This document shows positions 31,764 through 40,514 of a DNA stretch of 64,000 nt, one piece after another. The notes under the pieces are model-generated. The model was not told the origin of the DNA, ran no database searches, and saw nothing but the letters and a program-made list of their open reading frames with translations. The stretch's first letter is position 1, and every line of letters begins with the position of its first letter. A program made the translations under genes and the position numbers. Source of the DNA: Clostridiaceae bacterium BL-3 (lineage in GTDB: Bacteria; Bacillota; Clostridia; Clostridiales; Clostridiaceae); contig CADDXC010000002.1 of assembly GCA_902809985.1 (NCBI GenBank), positions 372,001 through 436,000 of the forward strand, given 5' to 3'.

Positions 31764-32161
31764 GCGAAATTAAGTGACAGGAAGATGGTGTTTCCCGGGA
31801 TATTGGGAAGCACCATCTTTTATATAATACATTTTTATAAACAGGTCATGATCTGCAGATACATGCCTGAAAGGATTTATCTTAAAACATTAAAAAAGGG
31901 AGCTGGACTTTACCTAAAATACCTGGAAAAAGATAATGCCATAACTGAATATATAAAACAACTTAAAGGTTGACATTGATAGTTGAAAGTTTTCAGTGAA
32001 AAGTGAAAAATTAATGAAGATTTTTCACTCTTAATTTTTTGCTTCAAATTTTGAACTTATAAAAAAATATTTGACTAGAACAGGACAATGCAGTAAAATA
32101 TATTTTGCATACGAAATATTTTTATGCGAAACATAAGAATATTCTGAAAGGAAGAGAGGAC
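31764..32161 (+). promoter_or_regulatory. Terminators and MarR-ABC operon promoter
   Basis: A terminator (31782-31822) follows the adhesin and a second hairpin AGTGAAAAA/TTTTTCACT (32002-32029) precedes a T-rich stretch. A promoter is visible as TTGACT (32071-32076), a 17-base spacer and TAAAAT (32094-32099). Over the expected start lies the inverted repeat TTTGCATA (32104-32111) with TATGCGAAA (32123-32131), a candidate site for autoregulation by the MarR protein. No convincing gene was found; a 62-codon frame at 31785 begins inside the terminator hairpin. Confidence 0.6.
31782..31822 (+). terminator. Intrinsic terminator of the adhesin gene
   Basis: AAGATGGTG (31782-31790) pairs with CACCATCTT (31811-31819), with TTTCCC/GGGAA extending it. 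Confidence 0.75.
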
Positions 32162-32611
32162 ATGAGCGATGTAGAAGATGGAATAAAGCTGCTTAGAACA
32201 ATAAAAAGGGTGATGAAGAATGCACACAGGATTATGGGGAGGCGGTTTAAGGAACTTAATCTAACTGGACCACAATTGTTTGTGGTGATGAATCTTATGC
32301 GTCATGGAAAAATGAAGATAAGTGATCTGGGTGAAAAGATGAGTTTGTCCAATAGCACTGTGTCGGGAATTATCGATAGACTGGAGAGACAAAATGTTGT
32401 AAAAAGAACCAGGAGCAGGGAGGACAGGAGAATAGTCTATGTGAGTGTTACTCCCGAATTTAAAAAGATCGCTGATGCAAAGCATGAGGAAGTTGATAGG
32501 ATATTTCAATCCATGATAGATGTGGCTACCCCGGAGGAAATGGATATAATAAGCAGGGGGTTGTATACATTGGAAAAAGTAATGAATAGACAGAAAATGA
32601 ATGGGGAGTGA
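32162..32611 (+). CDS. MarR-family transcriptional regulator
   Basis: A 149-residue winged-helix regulator. The recognition helix is around LGEKMSLSNSTVSGIIDRL (about 55-75), and the wing ends in RSREDRRIVYVSVT, with the signature DRR. Such dimers bind palindromes and release them on ligand binding, often controlling an efflux pump encoded next to them. I chose ATG 32162 after AAAGGAAGAGAGGA; the frame opens earlier at 32105 with no ribosome site. It is the first gene of an operon with two ABC half-transporters; the next start lies 7 bases past its stop. Confidence 0.9.
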   Translation: MSDVEDGIKLLRTIKRVMKNAHRIMGRRFKELNLTGPQLFVVMNLMRHGKMKISDLGEKMSLSNSTVSGIIDRLERQNVVKRTRSREDRRIVYVSVTPEFKKIADAKHEEVDRIFQSMIDVATPEEMDIISRGLYTLEKVMNRQKMNGE

Positions 32612-32618
32612 AGACATA

Positions 32619-34844
32619 ATGCTTAAATTGATGAAATACCTGAAGCCGTTTATTGTGCTTGTTATAAGTGCAGTAATTTTACTTTTCATACAGGCAATGT
32701 GTGATCTTGCCCTGCCGGACTACATGTCTAATATTGTAAATGTAGGAATACAGCAGAGCGGTATCGAAAATGCAGTGCCGAAAGCGGTGAGAGAAAGTGA
32801 AATGAACAGACTTTTAGTATTTATGAATGAAAATGATAGACAGCAGATCTTAAAAAATTATACATTTGTGAATAAATCCAGCCTCAATTACAGTGGATAT
32901 CTCAAGGATTATCCAGGACTTGAAAGTGAACCTCTGTATGTTTTAAAAAATATAGATGAGCCGCAGATTGACAGGATGAATCCTGTAATGGGAAAGGCCT
33001 TCCTGGCTGTTTCCGGTGTGGAAAAAATTAAAGATAGTGCAAGAAATGGAGTTATAAATTTTAACGGGCAGAAGATACCTGCAAATACGGATCTATTTGC
33101 ACTGTTTTCAAAACTCCCTGAAACGCAGCGGCTGAAAATAAGTGAAAGTATGAATAAAAAATTTACTTCAATGGGTGACAGCATGATAATACAGGCCTCA
33201 TCGGCCTCAATCAGGGATGAATATGAGAAAATAGGAATGAATACTGATAAAATTCAGAGCAGATATATTGTCCATATGGGTGTAATCATGCTTCTAATTT
33301 CTCTGCTTGGTGCAGTCTGTACCATTGCGGTAGGGCTTATAGGGGCTAGAATTGCAGCGGGATTATCAAAAAATTTGCGTAGAGATCTGTTTACCAAAGT
33401 GGAGAGCTTTTCCAGTGAGGAATTCAATAGATTTTCAACAGCATCGCTTATAACAAGAACTACCAACGACATCACCCAGATACAGCTGGTTGTTTTTCTT
33501 GCAGTGAGAATGCTTATATATGCACCTATTTTAGGTGTGGGGGGAGTTTTGAAGGTTTTAAGCAAGAGTACCTCCATGACCTGGATCATTGCCCTGGCGG
33601 TGGTGATTCTATTGGGCTTAATCGGCAGCATATTTGCAGTTGCCTTCCCAAAATTTAAAATTGTGCAGAAACTGGTAGATAAATTGAATCTCATTACCCG
33701 TGAAAATCTGTCTGGAATGATGGTGGTAAGGGCATTTAATACTCAAAAGTTTGAAGAGAAAAGATTTGATAGGGCAAATCAGGAACTGACAGATACAAAC
33801 TTGTTTATAAATCGTGTCATGTCTGCCATGTTTCCAGCCATGATGCTCATAATGAATGGTGTCACAATACTCATAGTCTGGGTTGGTGCGCATCAGATTG
33901 CAAGTTCAAGTATGCAGGTGGGAGATATGATGGCATTTATGCAGTATGCCATGCAGATTATATTTGCCTTTCTCATGATGTCCTTTATGTTTATTCTTAT
34001 ACCAAGGGCCTCGGTATCTGCCCAGAGAGTCAATGAAGTTCTGGAAGTAAAGCCCTCCATTGTAGATCCAGAAAAGCCCCTGCACTTTCCTGATGAAGTT
34101 AAAGGTGTTATAGAATTTAAAAATGTTTCTTTCAGATATGAAGGTGCAGAAAAAGATGTATTAAAGAACATAAGCTTTAAGGCTCTTCCAGGTCAGACAA
34201 CAGCCTTTATTGGTTCCACCGGTTCAGGTAAATCCACTCTTGTCAATTTGGTGCCGCGTTTTTATGATGTAACCGGGGGACAGATTTTTATCGATGGAAT
34301 TGATATAAGAAAAGTTGCACAGCGTGAGCTTAGAGATCTAATTGGTTATGTACCCCAGAAAGGTGCATTGTTTAAAGGTACTATTGAATCCAATTTGAAA
34401 TATGCCAGAGATAGTGCGTCGGACAGTGATATGGAAGAAGCGGCGAGAATTGCCCAGGCGAAAGAATTTATTGATGAAAAACCGGAAAGATTTGAAAGTG
34501 AAATTTCCCAGGGAGGTTCAAATGTATCGGGAGGACAGAAGCAGAGGTTGTCTATTGCCCGTGCCCTCGTGAAAAGGCCGAAGATCTATATATTCGATGA
34601 TAGTTTTTCCGCACTTGATTTTAAGACCGATTCTGCTCTTAGAAAGGCTCTCAAAACCGAGACAAAGTCGGGCACCATTCTTATAGTTGCTCAGCGTATT
34701 TCCACAATCAAGAATGCGCAGCAGATAGTAGTGCTTGAAAAGGGAGAGATAGTTGGAATTGGCACCCATGGTGAATTAATGGAGGAATGTGAAACCTATA
34801 GGGAAATCGCATTATCACAGCTGTCTAAGGAGGAATTGGCATGA
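32619..34844 (+). CDS. ABC exporter half-transporter A (ATP-binding/permease)
   Basis: A 741-residue fusion of membrane and ATPase domains. Between the first and second helices is a large extracytoplasmic insert (about residues 35-210), as in the long member of clostridial heterodimeric exporters. The ATPase has GSTGSGKST, LVPRFYDVTGGQIFIDG, signature NVSGGQKQR and Walker B KIYIFDDSFSALDF. The residue after Walker B Asp is Asp and not Glu (IFDDS), so this is likely the degenerate catalytic site; the usual switch His is Gln (VAQRIS). I start at ATG 32619, not 32601, because GGGGAG precedes it. Its partner overlaps by 4 bases. Confidence 0.9.
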   Translation: MLKLMKYLKPFIVLVISAVILLFIQAMCDLALPDYMSNIVNVGIQQSGIENAVPKAVRESEMNRLLVFMNENDRQQILKNYTFVNKSSLNYSGYLKDYPGLESEPLYVLKNIDEPQIDRMNPVMGKAFLAVSGVEKIKDSARNGVINFNGQKIPANTDLFALFSKLPETQRLKISESMNKKFTSMGDSMIIQASSASIRDEYEKIGMNTDKIQSRYIVHMGVIMLLISLLGAVCTIAVGLIGARIAAGLSKNLRRDLFTKVESFSSEEFNRFSTASLITRTTNDITQIQLVVFLAVRMLIYAPILGVGGVLKVLSKSTSMTWIIALAVVILLGLIGSIFAVAFPKFKIVQKLVDKLNLITRENLSGMMVVRAFNTQKFEEKRFDRANQELTDTNLFINRVMSAMFPAMMLIMNGVTILIVWVGAHQIASSSMQVGDMMAFMQYAMQIIFAFLMMSFMFILIPRASVSAQRVNEVLEVKPSIVDPEKPLHFPDEVKGVIEFKNVSFRYEGAEKDVLKNISFKALPGQTTAFIGSTGSGKSTLVNLVPRFYDVTGGQIFIDGIDIRKVAQRELRDLIGYVPQKGALFKGTIESNLKYARDSASDSDMEEAARIAQAKEFIDEKPERFESEISQGGSNVSGGQKQRLSIARALVKRPKIYIFDDSFSALDFKTDSALRKALKTETKSGTILIVAQRISTIKNAQQIVVLEKGEIVGIGTHGELMEECETYREIALSQLSKEELA

Positions 34845-36688
34845 GTGAACACAATAACAGACGGAAACCTTCTTTAAGGAAAAATAGGGGACCGAGAGGT
34901 ATGATAATTGCCGGGGAAAAAGCCCACAACTTTAAAGGTACTATGAAAAAACTCATGGGTTACCTGGGTATATATAAGATATCAATTGCTGTTGTAGTTA
35001 TTTTTGCTGTTGCAAGTACTGTATTTTCCATAGTGGGACCTAAGATACTGGGAAAAGCTACCACAAAATTATTTGAAGGTGTTATGGCAAAGATATCTGG
35101 TACCGGGAATATAGATTTTGCCTATATAGGGAGAATAATTGTGCTGCTGGCAGTCTTATATACGATTGGTTCATTGTTCGCCTACGTTCAGGGTTGGATA
35201 ATGTCCGGAGTGTCCATGAAGATAAGCTATAAATTCAGAAAGGATATTTCGGAGAAAATCAATCGTATGCCTTTAAAATATTTTGACAGGACGAATCATG
35301 GTGAGGTACTGTCCAGGGTTACCAATGATGTGGATACTTTAAGTCAGACTCTTAATCAGAGTTTAGGACAGATCATCACTTCTGTTACCATGGTTTTAGG
35401 AGTGCTGGTTATGATGTTCAGTATAAGCTGGCAGATGACCCTTGTGGCACTCTGTATAATTCCCGTATCTCTGGGACTCATAATGCTCATTGTTAAATAT
35501 TCACAGAAGTATTTCAAACAGCAGCAGGACTACCTTGGAAATTTAAATGGACATGTGGAAGAGATGTATGGCGGTCATATTGTGATGAAGGCCTTCAATG
35601 GTGAAAAAGACAGTATTAAAAAATTTGACAGGATGAATAAAAGGCTTTTCGGATCAGCCTGGAAATCTCAGTTTTTATCTGGTATAATGATGCCCATGAT
35701 GAACTTTGTAGGCAACCTGGGGTATGTTGCAATATGTATTTTGGGAGGTTGGCTGGCAGCAAAGAAGGCTATTGAAGTAGGTGATATTCAGGCATTTGTC
35801 CAGTATGTTCGATCCTTTACCCAGCCTATTTCACAGATTGCCAATATTTCAAATATACTTCAGCAGACAGCAGCATCGGCGGAGCGTATTTTTGAATTCC
35901 TGGAGGAGGAAGAGGAAACTCCTGAAACTTCTGATGCAGTGAAACCTGAAAATATACGGGGTCATGTAGAATTTAAGAATGTTCATTTTGGATATGATCC
36001 GGATAAAATTGTTATAAATAATTTTTCAGCTTCTGTTAAGCCCGGTCAGAGAATTGCAATCGTAGGCCCTACGGGAGCTGGTAAAACTACAATCATTAAA
36101 CTTCTCATGCGCTTCTACGATATAAATGCCGGACAGATTCTTGTGGACGGCCATGATATAAGGACTTTTACGAGAAAGGATCTCAGATCCATATTTGGCA
36201 TGGTGCTTCAGGATGCATGGCTTTACAATGGCAGTATAATGGAGAACATTCGTTACGGACGTATTGGTGCAACTGATGAAGAAGTTGTTTCAGCAGCAAA
36301 TGCGGCCCATGTGGACAGCTTTGTTCACACTCTGCCAGATGGATACAATATGATACTGAATGAAGAAACTTCAAATGTATCCCAGGGACAGAAACAGCTG
36401 CTCACCATTGCAAGGGCAATACTTGCAAATCCCAGGATACTTATTTTGGATGAGGCTACGAGCTCTGTGGATACCCGTACGGAATTGCAGATTCAAAAGG
36501 CCATGGATAATCTCATGAAAGGCCGTACAAGTTTTATAATTGCCCACCGCCTTTCTACGATCCGTGATGCCGACCTGATACTTGTCATGGATCACGGTGA
36601 TATTGTTGAGCAGGGAAAGCATGTTGAACTTCTTAAAAAGAACGGAGTGTATGCAGATCTCTACAACAGTCAGTTTGAAACTGCGTAA
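34841..36688 (+). CDS. ABC exporter half-transporter B (ATP-binding/permease)
   Basis: A 615-residue half-transporter with six helices (about 45-340) and a complete ATPase: GPTGAGKTT, Q-loop in GMVLQDAWLYNGSI, signature NVSQGQKQL, Walker B with catalytic Glu ILILDEATSSVD, and switch His in IAHRLST. The signature Gly-to-Gln start (SQGQ) is usual for this subfamily. With its partner it should form an asymmetric exporter of the YheI/YheH or BmrCD type; B supplies the intact Walker B and A the degenerate one. ATG 34841 overlaps the preceding stop. Substrates of relatives include antibiotics and lipids; none is assigned here. Confidence 0.92.
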   Translation: MSEHNNRRKPSLRKNRGPRGMIIAGEKAHNFKGTMKKLMGYLGIYKISIAVVVIFAVASTVFSIVGPKILGKATTKLFEGVMAKISGTGNIDFAYIGRIIVLLAVLYTIGSLFAYVQGWIMSGVSMKISYKFRKDISEKINRMPLKYFDRTNHGEVLSRVTNDVDTLSQTLNQSLGQIITSVTMVLGVLVMMFSISWQMTLVALCIIPVSLGLIMLIVKYSQKYFKQQQDYLGNLNGHVEEMYGGHIVMKAFNGEKDSIKKFDRMNKRLFGSAWKSQFLSGIMMPMMNFVGNLGYVAICILGGWLAAKKAIEVGDIQAFVQYVRSFTQPISQIANISNILQQTAASAERIFEFLEEEEETPETSDAVKPENIRGHVEFKNVHFGYDPDKIVINNFSASVKPGQRIAIVGPTGAGKTTIIKLLMRFYDINAGQILVDGHDIRTFTRKDLRSIFGMVLQDAWLYNGSIMENIRYGRIGATDEEVVSAANAAHVDSFVHTLPDGYNMILNEETSNVSQGQKQLLTIARAILANPRILILDEATSSVDTRTELQIQKAMDNLMKGRTSFIIAHRLSTIRDADLILVMDHGDIVEQGKHVELLKKNGVYADLYNSQFETA

Positions 36689-36742
36689 ATTAATAAGGTC
36701 GAGAAAAGTTTCAGTAGACTTTCTTGGCCTTATTAATTTTAA
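36688..36742 (+). terminator. Intrinsic terminator
   Basis: AATTAATAAGG pairs with CCTTATTAATT and a T stretch follows. It closes the MarR-ABC operon. Confidence 0.75.
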
Positions 36743-37005
36743 CTTTATGCAGTTTTTTGAATTTACTGTATAATGTGTACTTATCTATATACTAAAGTAT
36801 TTTAATTATTTTAACAAAAATTTTGACAAAAATACTACTTAGTAATAAAATATGCCTATATATATTTGTAAATTTTCATATATGACGGACATATTTCAAA
36901 TACTGCATATCCGCCATACCCAAACAATTATGAATAAATGTATTTTTAATATTCATGATGAATTTGGCAGCAAATATATAAAAAAAGATTGGGAGGCTAT
37001 TTTAT
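36743..37005 (+). other. Upstream region of the M20 operon
   Basis: Non-coding, AT-rich. It shows promoter-like boxes (TTGACAAAAATACTACTTAG near 36823) and the ribosome site GGGAGG about 12 bases before ATG 37006. No operator is recognised. Confidence 0.4.
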
Positions 37006-38343
37006 ATGAGCACTGAAGAAATTGAAAAGTTAAAGCAGCTGGTATGTAAAACTATCGATGCCAATTCCGGAAAGATAATAGACTTTTCAAAATCTGTGGA
37101 GAAAGAACCAGAGCTGGGATTTAAAGAAGAAAAGACATCTAAAAAGGTAAGGGATATTTTTGACAGCATAGGCCTGAAGCATAGAGATGGACTGGCTATT
37201 ACTGGAGTAAAGGCAAAATTGAAGGATGGGCATGATGGTATAAATGTAGCTGTTCTCGGAGAGTTGGATGCAGTCATATGCAGGGGAAATAAAAATACAG
37301 ATCCTGAAACAGGGGCGGCTCATACCTGCGGACATCATCTGCAGTTGGGAGCTTTGATTGGCTCGGCTATAGGTTTGAAGTTATCTGGAATTGCAGATAA
37401 ATTAAATGGGAATGTGACTTTTATGGCAGTGCCATCGGAAGAATGTATTGAATTTGCCTACAGACAAAAGCTAATACAGCAGGGAAAAATTCATTTTTTA
37501 GGTGGAAAACAGGAACTCATATATCAAGGTGAATTTGACGATGTAGATATAGCCATGATGATGCATTCCATGAAAAATTGTCCAAATCTTACTGTACTTT
37601 TGGGAAAATCTAGTAATGGATTTTTAGCCAAAACCATACAGTATATAGGAAAGGCAGCCCATGCAGCTGAGGCACCAGAACAGGGGATAAATGCATTAAA
37701 TGCTGCAATGATTGGACTTATGGGCGTAAATGCCCTTAGAGAAACTTTTAAAGACGAAGATTATATAAGATTTCATCCTATTATTACAAAAGGTGGAGAT
37801 GTAGTAAACAGTGTTCCCGATGATGTCAGAATTGAAAGTTATGTTCGTGCAAGGACTATAGATGCCATGGTGAAGACAAATGAAAAAGTTGACAGGGCAC
37901 TTAAAGCCGGGGGAGATGCAGTGGGTGCAAAAACTGTTATCAGGACCATACCGGGATATTTGCCTCTTGAATGTTCACAGGAATTAAATGATATGTACAG
38001 GCGAAATTGCAGTGAACTTTTACCTGAAAGCGGTGTGCTGGAAGGAGGACATTTTTTTGCTTCTACAGACATGGGTGACGTATCTCAATTGATTCCAAGT
38101 ATACACCCTTATATAGGTGGAGTCAGCGGCAGCCTCCATGAAAAAGATTTTAATGTGGAAGATTATTATGCGGCCTGTGTACTTCCTGCAAAGTTATTTG
38201 CAATGCTCATAGTAGATCTGCTGGCCGGCAGTGCAGAAAAAGGTAAAGACGTAATCAAGAATTTTAAACCTCAATTGTCCAAGGAAGAATATTTAAAAAT
38301 TTTAAATGGATTCAATAAAGTAATAGGAGGGGAAAAATGTTAA
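37006..38343 (+). CDS. M20-family amidohydrolase (AbgB-like)
   Basis: A 445-residue zinc peptidase of the M20D group. Metal ligands are in VAVLGELDAVIC, the HTCGHH motif (about residue 107), VPSEECIEF and the late ASTDMGDVS. The lid domain is interrupted at IGKAAHAAEAPEQGINALNA. Relatives cleave N-acyl or p-aminobenzoyl amino acids, and the closest resemblance is to AbgB. It shares 7 bases with the next gene (DUF3100), and the three genes form an operon with overlapping ends. The pairing of a hydrolase with two membrane proteins suggests uptake followed by cytoplasmic hydrolysis of an amide. Confidence 0.87.
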   Translation: MSTEEIEKLKQLVCKTIDANSGKIIDFSKSVEKEPELGFKEEKTSKKVRDIFDSIGLKHRDGLAITGVKAKLKDGHDGINVAVLGELDAVICRGNKNTDPETGAAHTCGHHLQLGALIGSAIGLKLSGIADKLNGNVTFMAVPSEECIEFAYRQKLIQQGKIHFLGGKQELIYQGEFDDVDIAMMMHSMKNCPNLTVLLGKSSNGFLAKTIQYIGKAAHAAEAPEQGINALNAAMIGLMGVNALRETFKDEDYIRFHPIITKGGDVVNSVPDDVRIESYVRARTIDAMVKTNEKVDRALKAGGDAVGAKTVIRTIPGYLPLECSQELNDMYRRNCSELLPESGVLEGGHFFASTDMGDVSQLIPSIHPYIGGVSGSLHEKDFNVEDYYAACVLPAKLFAMLIVDLLAGSAEKGKDVIKNFKPQLSKEEYLKILNGFNKVIGGEKC

Positions 38344-39146
38344 AAAAGTACATCAAAATTTTTGTATTGGCTTTTATATTGGTTGTAATAGCCGAGCTCA
38401 TAGGAGAGAAGAAAATTAAGTTTGGACCTGGATATCTGGTATTTTTGCCCATGCTCTTTGCCCTGATCATGGGGCTTATTATAAGTCTTCCCAAATTGAA
38501 GATTATTTCTGATAAAGAAATGAGTTTGTCAAATGAGATTATGGGAATTGCTGTAATACTGTTCGTAGCTAAAATAGGTGCTACAATGGGACCTTCTATT
38601 GTTGCACTCGTAGAATCAGGCTGGGCACTTTGTTTTCAGGAGCTCGGTCATTTCTTTGGTACCGTTGTTTTGGGCCTTCCAATTGCTGTTTTGCTGGGAC
38701 TTGGACGTGAAGCTGTAGGAGCTACTTTTTCGATTGATCGTGAGCCCAACATTGCTATAATTTCAGAAAGATATGGCATGGATTCTCCCGAAGGCCGTGG
38801 AGTTATGGGAATATATATCTGTGGAACATTGTTTGGTGCAGCTTATATAGGGCTTCTTGCAGGTTATATGGGATCTCTTAAGATATTCAATCCCCTGGCT
38901 CTTGCCATGGGTTCAGGCGTGGGATCCGGAAGTATGATGGCAGCAGCTTCGGGCGCTATTGCAGCTGTATTTCCATCAGAAGCCAAGGAAATAGCCAGCT
39001 TTTCAGCAGCTTCCAATTTACTTACTACTATAATAGGAATATATTTTACCTTATTTATCTCTCTACCGGTTGCAAATAAGTTCTATGATTGGCTGCAGCC
39101 TAGAATTGGAAGAAATAGAAAAAAGAGTGGGGGAAGATTAAAATGA
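38337..39146 (+). CDS. DUF3100 membrane protein, probable transporter half
   Basis: A 269-residue protein with about eight hydrophobic segments. Gly- and Ala-rich helices such as GSGVGSGSMMAAASGAIAAV and the loop FSIDREPNIAIISERYG match DUF3100. The ATG overlaps the amidohydrolase gene, and its own stop overlaps the following ATG by 4 bases, so the three are translationally coupled. The family regularly sits beside M20 amidohydrolases, and a role as a carrier for the hydrolase substrate is an inference from that context. Confidence 0.8.
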   Translation: MLKKYIKIFVLAFILVVIAELIGEKKIKFGPGYLVFLPMLFALIMGLIISLPKLKIISDKEMSLSNEIMGIAVILFVAKIGATMGPSIVALVESGWALCFQELGHFFGTVVLGLPIAVLLGLGREAVGATFSIDREPNIAIISERYGMDSPEGRGVMGIYICGTLFGAAYIGLLAGYMGSLKIFNPLALAMGSGVGSGSMMAAASGAIAAVFPSEAKEIASFSAASNLLTTIIGIYFTLFISLPVANKFYDWLQPRIGRNRKKSGGRLK

Positions 39147-39595
39147 AAAAATTTATTCAGGAAGCCGTTATTTTATTGGGAGTTGGAATAATTGCGCTTA
39201 TTGGAAATAGTATAAATGATAAAGTGCCTTTAGGAGTTGGATTTATTGGAATGCTCATATTGATTTGCATTACTCTGGCTGGAATTATCATAAAAAAAAT
39301 TATTCCAATTAATCTGCCTATGGTATTTTGGGTATCTATAGTAGCTGTTTTGGTGACATGCCCCCTCAATCCCTATGGTGCCTATCTGGATAAGCAATAT
39401 CTTGACAAAGTAAATATGCTGGCCCTTACAACACCGGTTTTGGCTTTTGCAGGTCTATCTCTTGGAAAAGATTTAAAACTTTTCAAAGAACTGAGCTGGA
39501 AAATAGTAATTGTAGCCCTTACTGTTTACACCGGAACTTTTGTATTTGCAACCTTAATTGCACAATTTGTTTTAAAAATTACCGGTAAAATATAG
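39143..39595 (+). CDS. Small membrane protein, partner of the DUF3100 protein
   Basis: A 150-residue protein with four to five hydrophobic segments (AVILLGVGIIALIGNSI, IGMLILICITLAGIII, MVFWVSIVAVLV, LALTTPVLAFAGLSLG, a last one ending FVFATLIAQFVL). DUF340-like smaller membrane subunits have a similar layout, and the pair may make one carrier. ATG 39143 overlaps the DUF3100 stop. Its function is not known beyond the operon context. Confidence 0.7.
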   Translation: MKKFIQEAVILLGVGIIALIGNSINDKVPLGVGFIGMLILICITLAGIIIKKIIPINLPMVFWVSIVAVLVTCPLNPYGAYLDKQYLDKVNMLALTTPVLAFAGLSLGKDLKLFKELSWKIVIVALTVYTGTFVFATLIAQFVLKITGKI

Positions 39596-39596
39596 A

Positions 39597-39643
39597 ATGG
39601 GGACTGACCCCCTTACATTTTTTGTAAGGGGGTCAGTCCCCAT
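39597..39643. repeat. Perfect long palindrome
   Basis: ATGGGGACTGACCCCCTTAC (39597-39616) and its exact reverse complement GTAAGGGGGTCAGTCCCCAT (39624-39643) flank a 7-base loop of ATTTTTT. It starts 2 bases after the operon's last stop. There is no T run after it, so it is a palindromic element, perhaps REP-like or a strong hairpin protecting the transcript end, more than a standard terminator. Confidence 0.75.
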
Positions 39644-39715
39644 CTTGAAAATATGTGCTTCACGTGATATTATAAGCAGAGAAGGTAAATGATTATCAGA
39701 AGGGGGAAGGCGTAG

Positions 39716-40201
39716 ATGGCAAACAATAGTTTTAGTATACTTGAAATGCTTAAAATAGCTGTATTGATGGAAGAAGAAGGCTATAAATTTTATACTAACG
39801 GTATTAACCACACCACTGGCAAAACTCAAAAATTTTTGAAAGTTGCTGCAGGCCAGGAGTTTGTTCACAAGGAAAAATTTCAAAAACTTTATGATAAAAT
39901 TTCTCAGAATAAAGAAATTGAATCCGAATATCTTCTGGACAGTGAAGTGTCTGGATATCTTAAGGGACTTATTGAAGACAGGGTTTTTGATAAAAGCGAG
40001 CAGCCTGAGGATGCATTTAAGGATTTGAAAACTGCTATACAGCATGCAGTTAAAACGGAGGAACTTACGGTTCAGGTATATTCCCATATGTATGAGGGAA
40101 TTTCTAAAAAAGATGCAAAAGATATACTGTCCGTTATATTAGAGGAAGAAAAAGGACATGTGGCATATTTTTCAAAATTACTTAAGGATATAGTAGATTG
40201 A
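39716..40201 (+). CDS. Ferritin-like/rubrerythrin-family protein
   Basis: A 161-residue four-helix protein. The diiron-type residues lie in LMEEEGYKFYTNGI, GQEFVHKEKFQKLY, VKTEELTVQVY and LEEEKGHVAYFSKL, the helix pairs of the rubrerythrin ferritin-like domain. It lacks the C-terminal rubredoxin Cys pairs, so it is the short form. Such proteins act in peroxide detoxification or iron handling in anaerobes. The ribosome site is AAGGGGGAAGG. It is monocistronic with a terminator at 40239-40289. Confidence 0.82.
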   Translation: MANNSFSILEMLKIAVLMEEEGYKFYTNGINHTTGKTQKFLKVAAGQEFVHKEKFQKLYDKISQNKEIESEYLLDSEVSGYLKGLIEDRVFDKSEQPEDAFKDLKTAIQHAVKTEELTVQVYSHMYEGISKKDAKDILSVILEEEKGHVAYFSKLLKDIVD

Positions 40202-40238
40202 TAAGTTTATATCATAAAATTGAAAATATGAAGAATTT

Positions 40239-40289
40239 GATGCGTTGAAGAGAATATTATGACTCTCTATGTAACGCATCTTATTTTTT
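40239..40289 (+). terminator. Intrinsic terminator
   Basis: GATGCGTT pairs with AACGCATC and TTATTTTTT follows. Confidence 0.8.
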
Positions 40290-40401
40290 GATTTTTTTTA
40301 AGACAAATTGGAAACGATTGTATCCCTGCTTGTGCCTAAAAATATATATAGTAATATATAGCTGAAAAAAATAATAAATTAATAAAATTTTAATATTGCT
40401 A

Positions 40402-40472
40402 TTGATAAATTGATTAAAACTTAGTATTATATAAATAAGTTTTTTTTAAAACCCCGGGGAGTAAGGTTTTTT
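40402..40472 (+). promoter_or_regulatory. amt promoter and short leader hairpin
   Basis: TTGATA (40402-40407), a 17-base gap and TATTAT (40425-40430) form a plausible sigma-A promoter. The leader then has AAAACC (40448-40453) and GGTTTT (40465-40470) around CCGGGGAGTAA, followed by TT: a small terminator-like hairpin before the gene. Attenuation (for example by an ANTAR-type regulator) is possible, but a second, upstream hairpin is not seen. The rest of 40202-40514 is AT-rich without a gene. Confidence 0.45.
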
Positions 40473-40514
40473 ATATTTATAACATTAGATCTTAAAATTG
40501 AGGAGGTATTTTTT

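Noticed and set aside
31785-31973. 62-codon frame after the adhesin
   Set aside because: It begins inside the terminator hairpin 31782-31822 and has no ribosome site. Its sequence has no recognisable motif.
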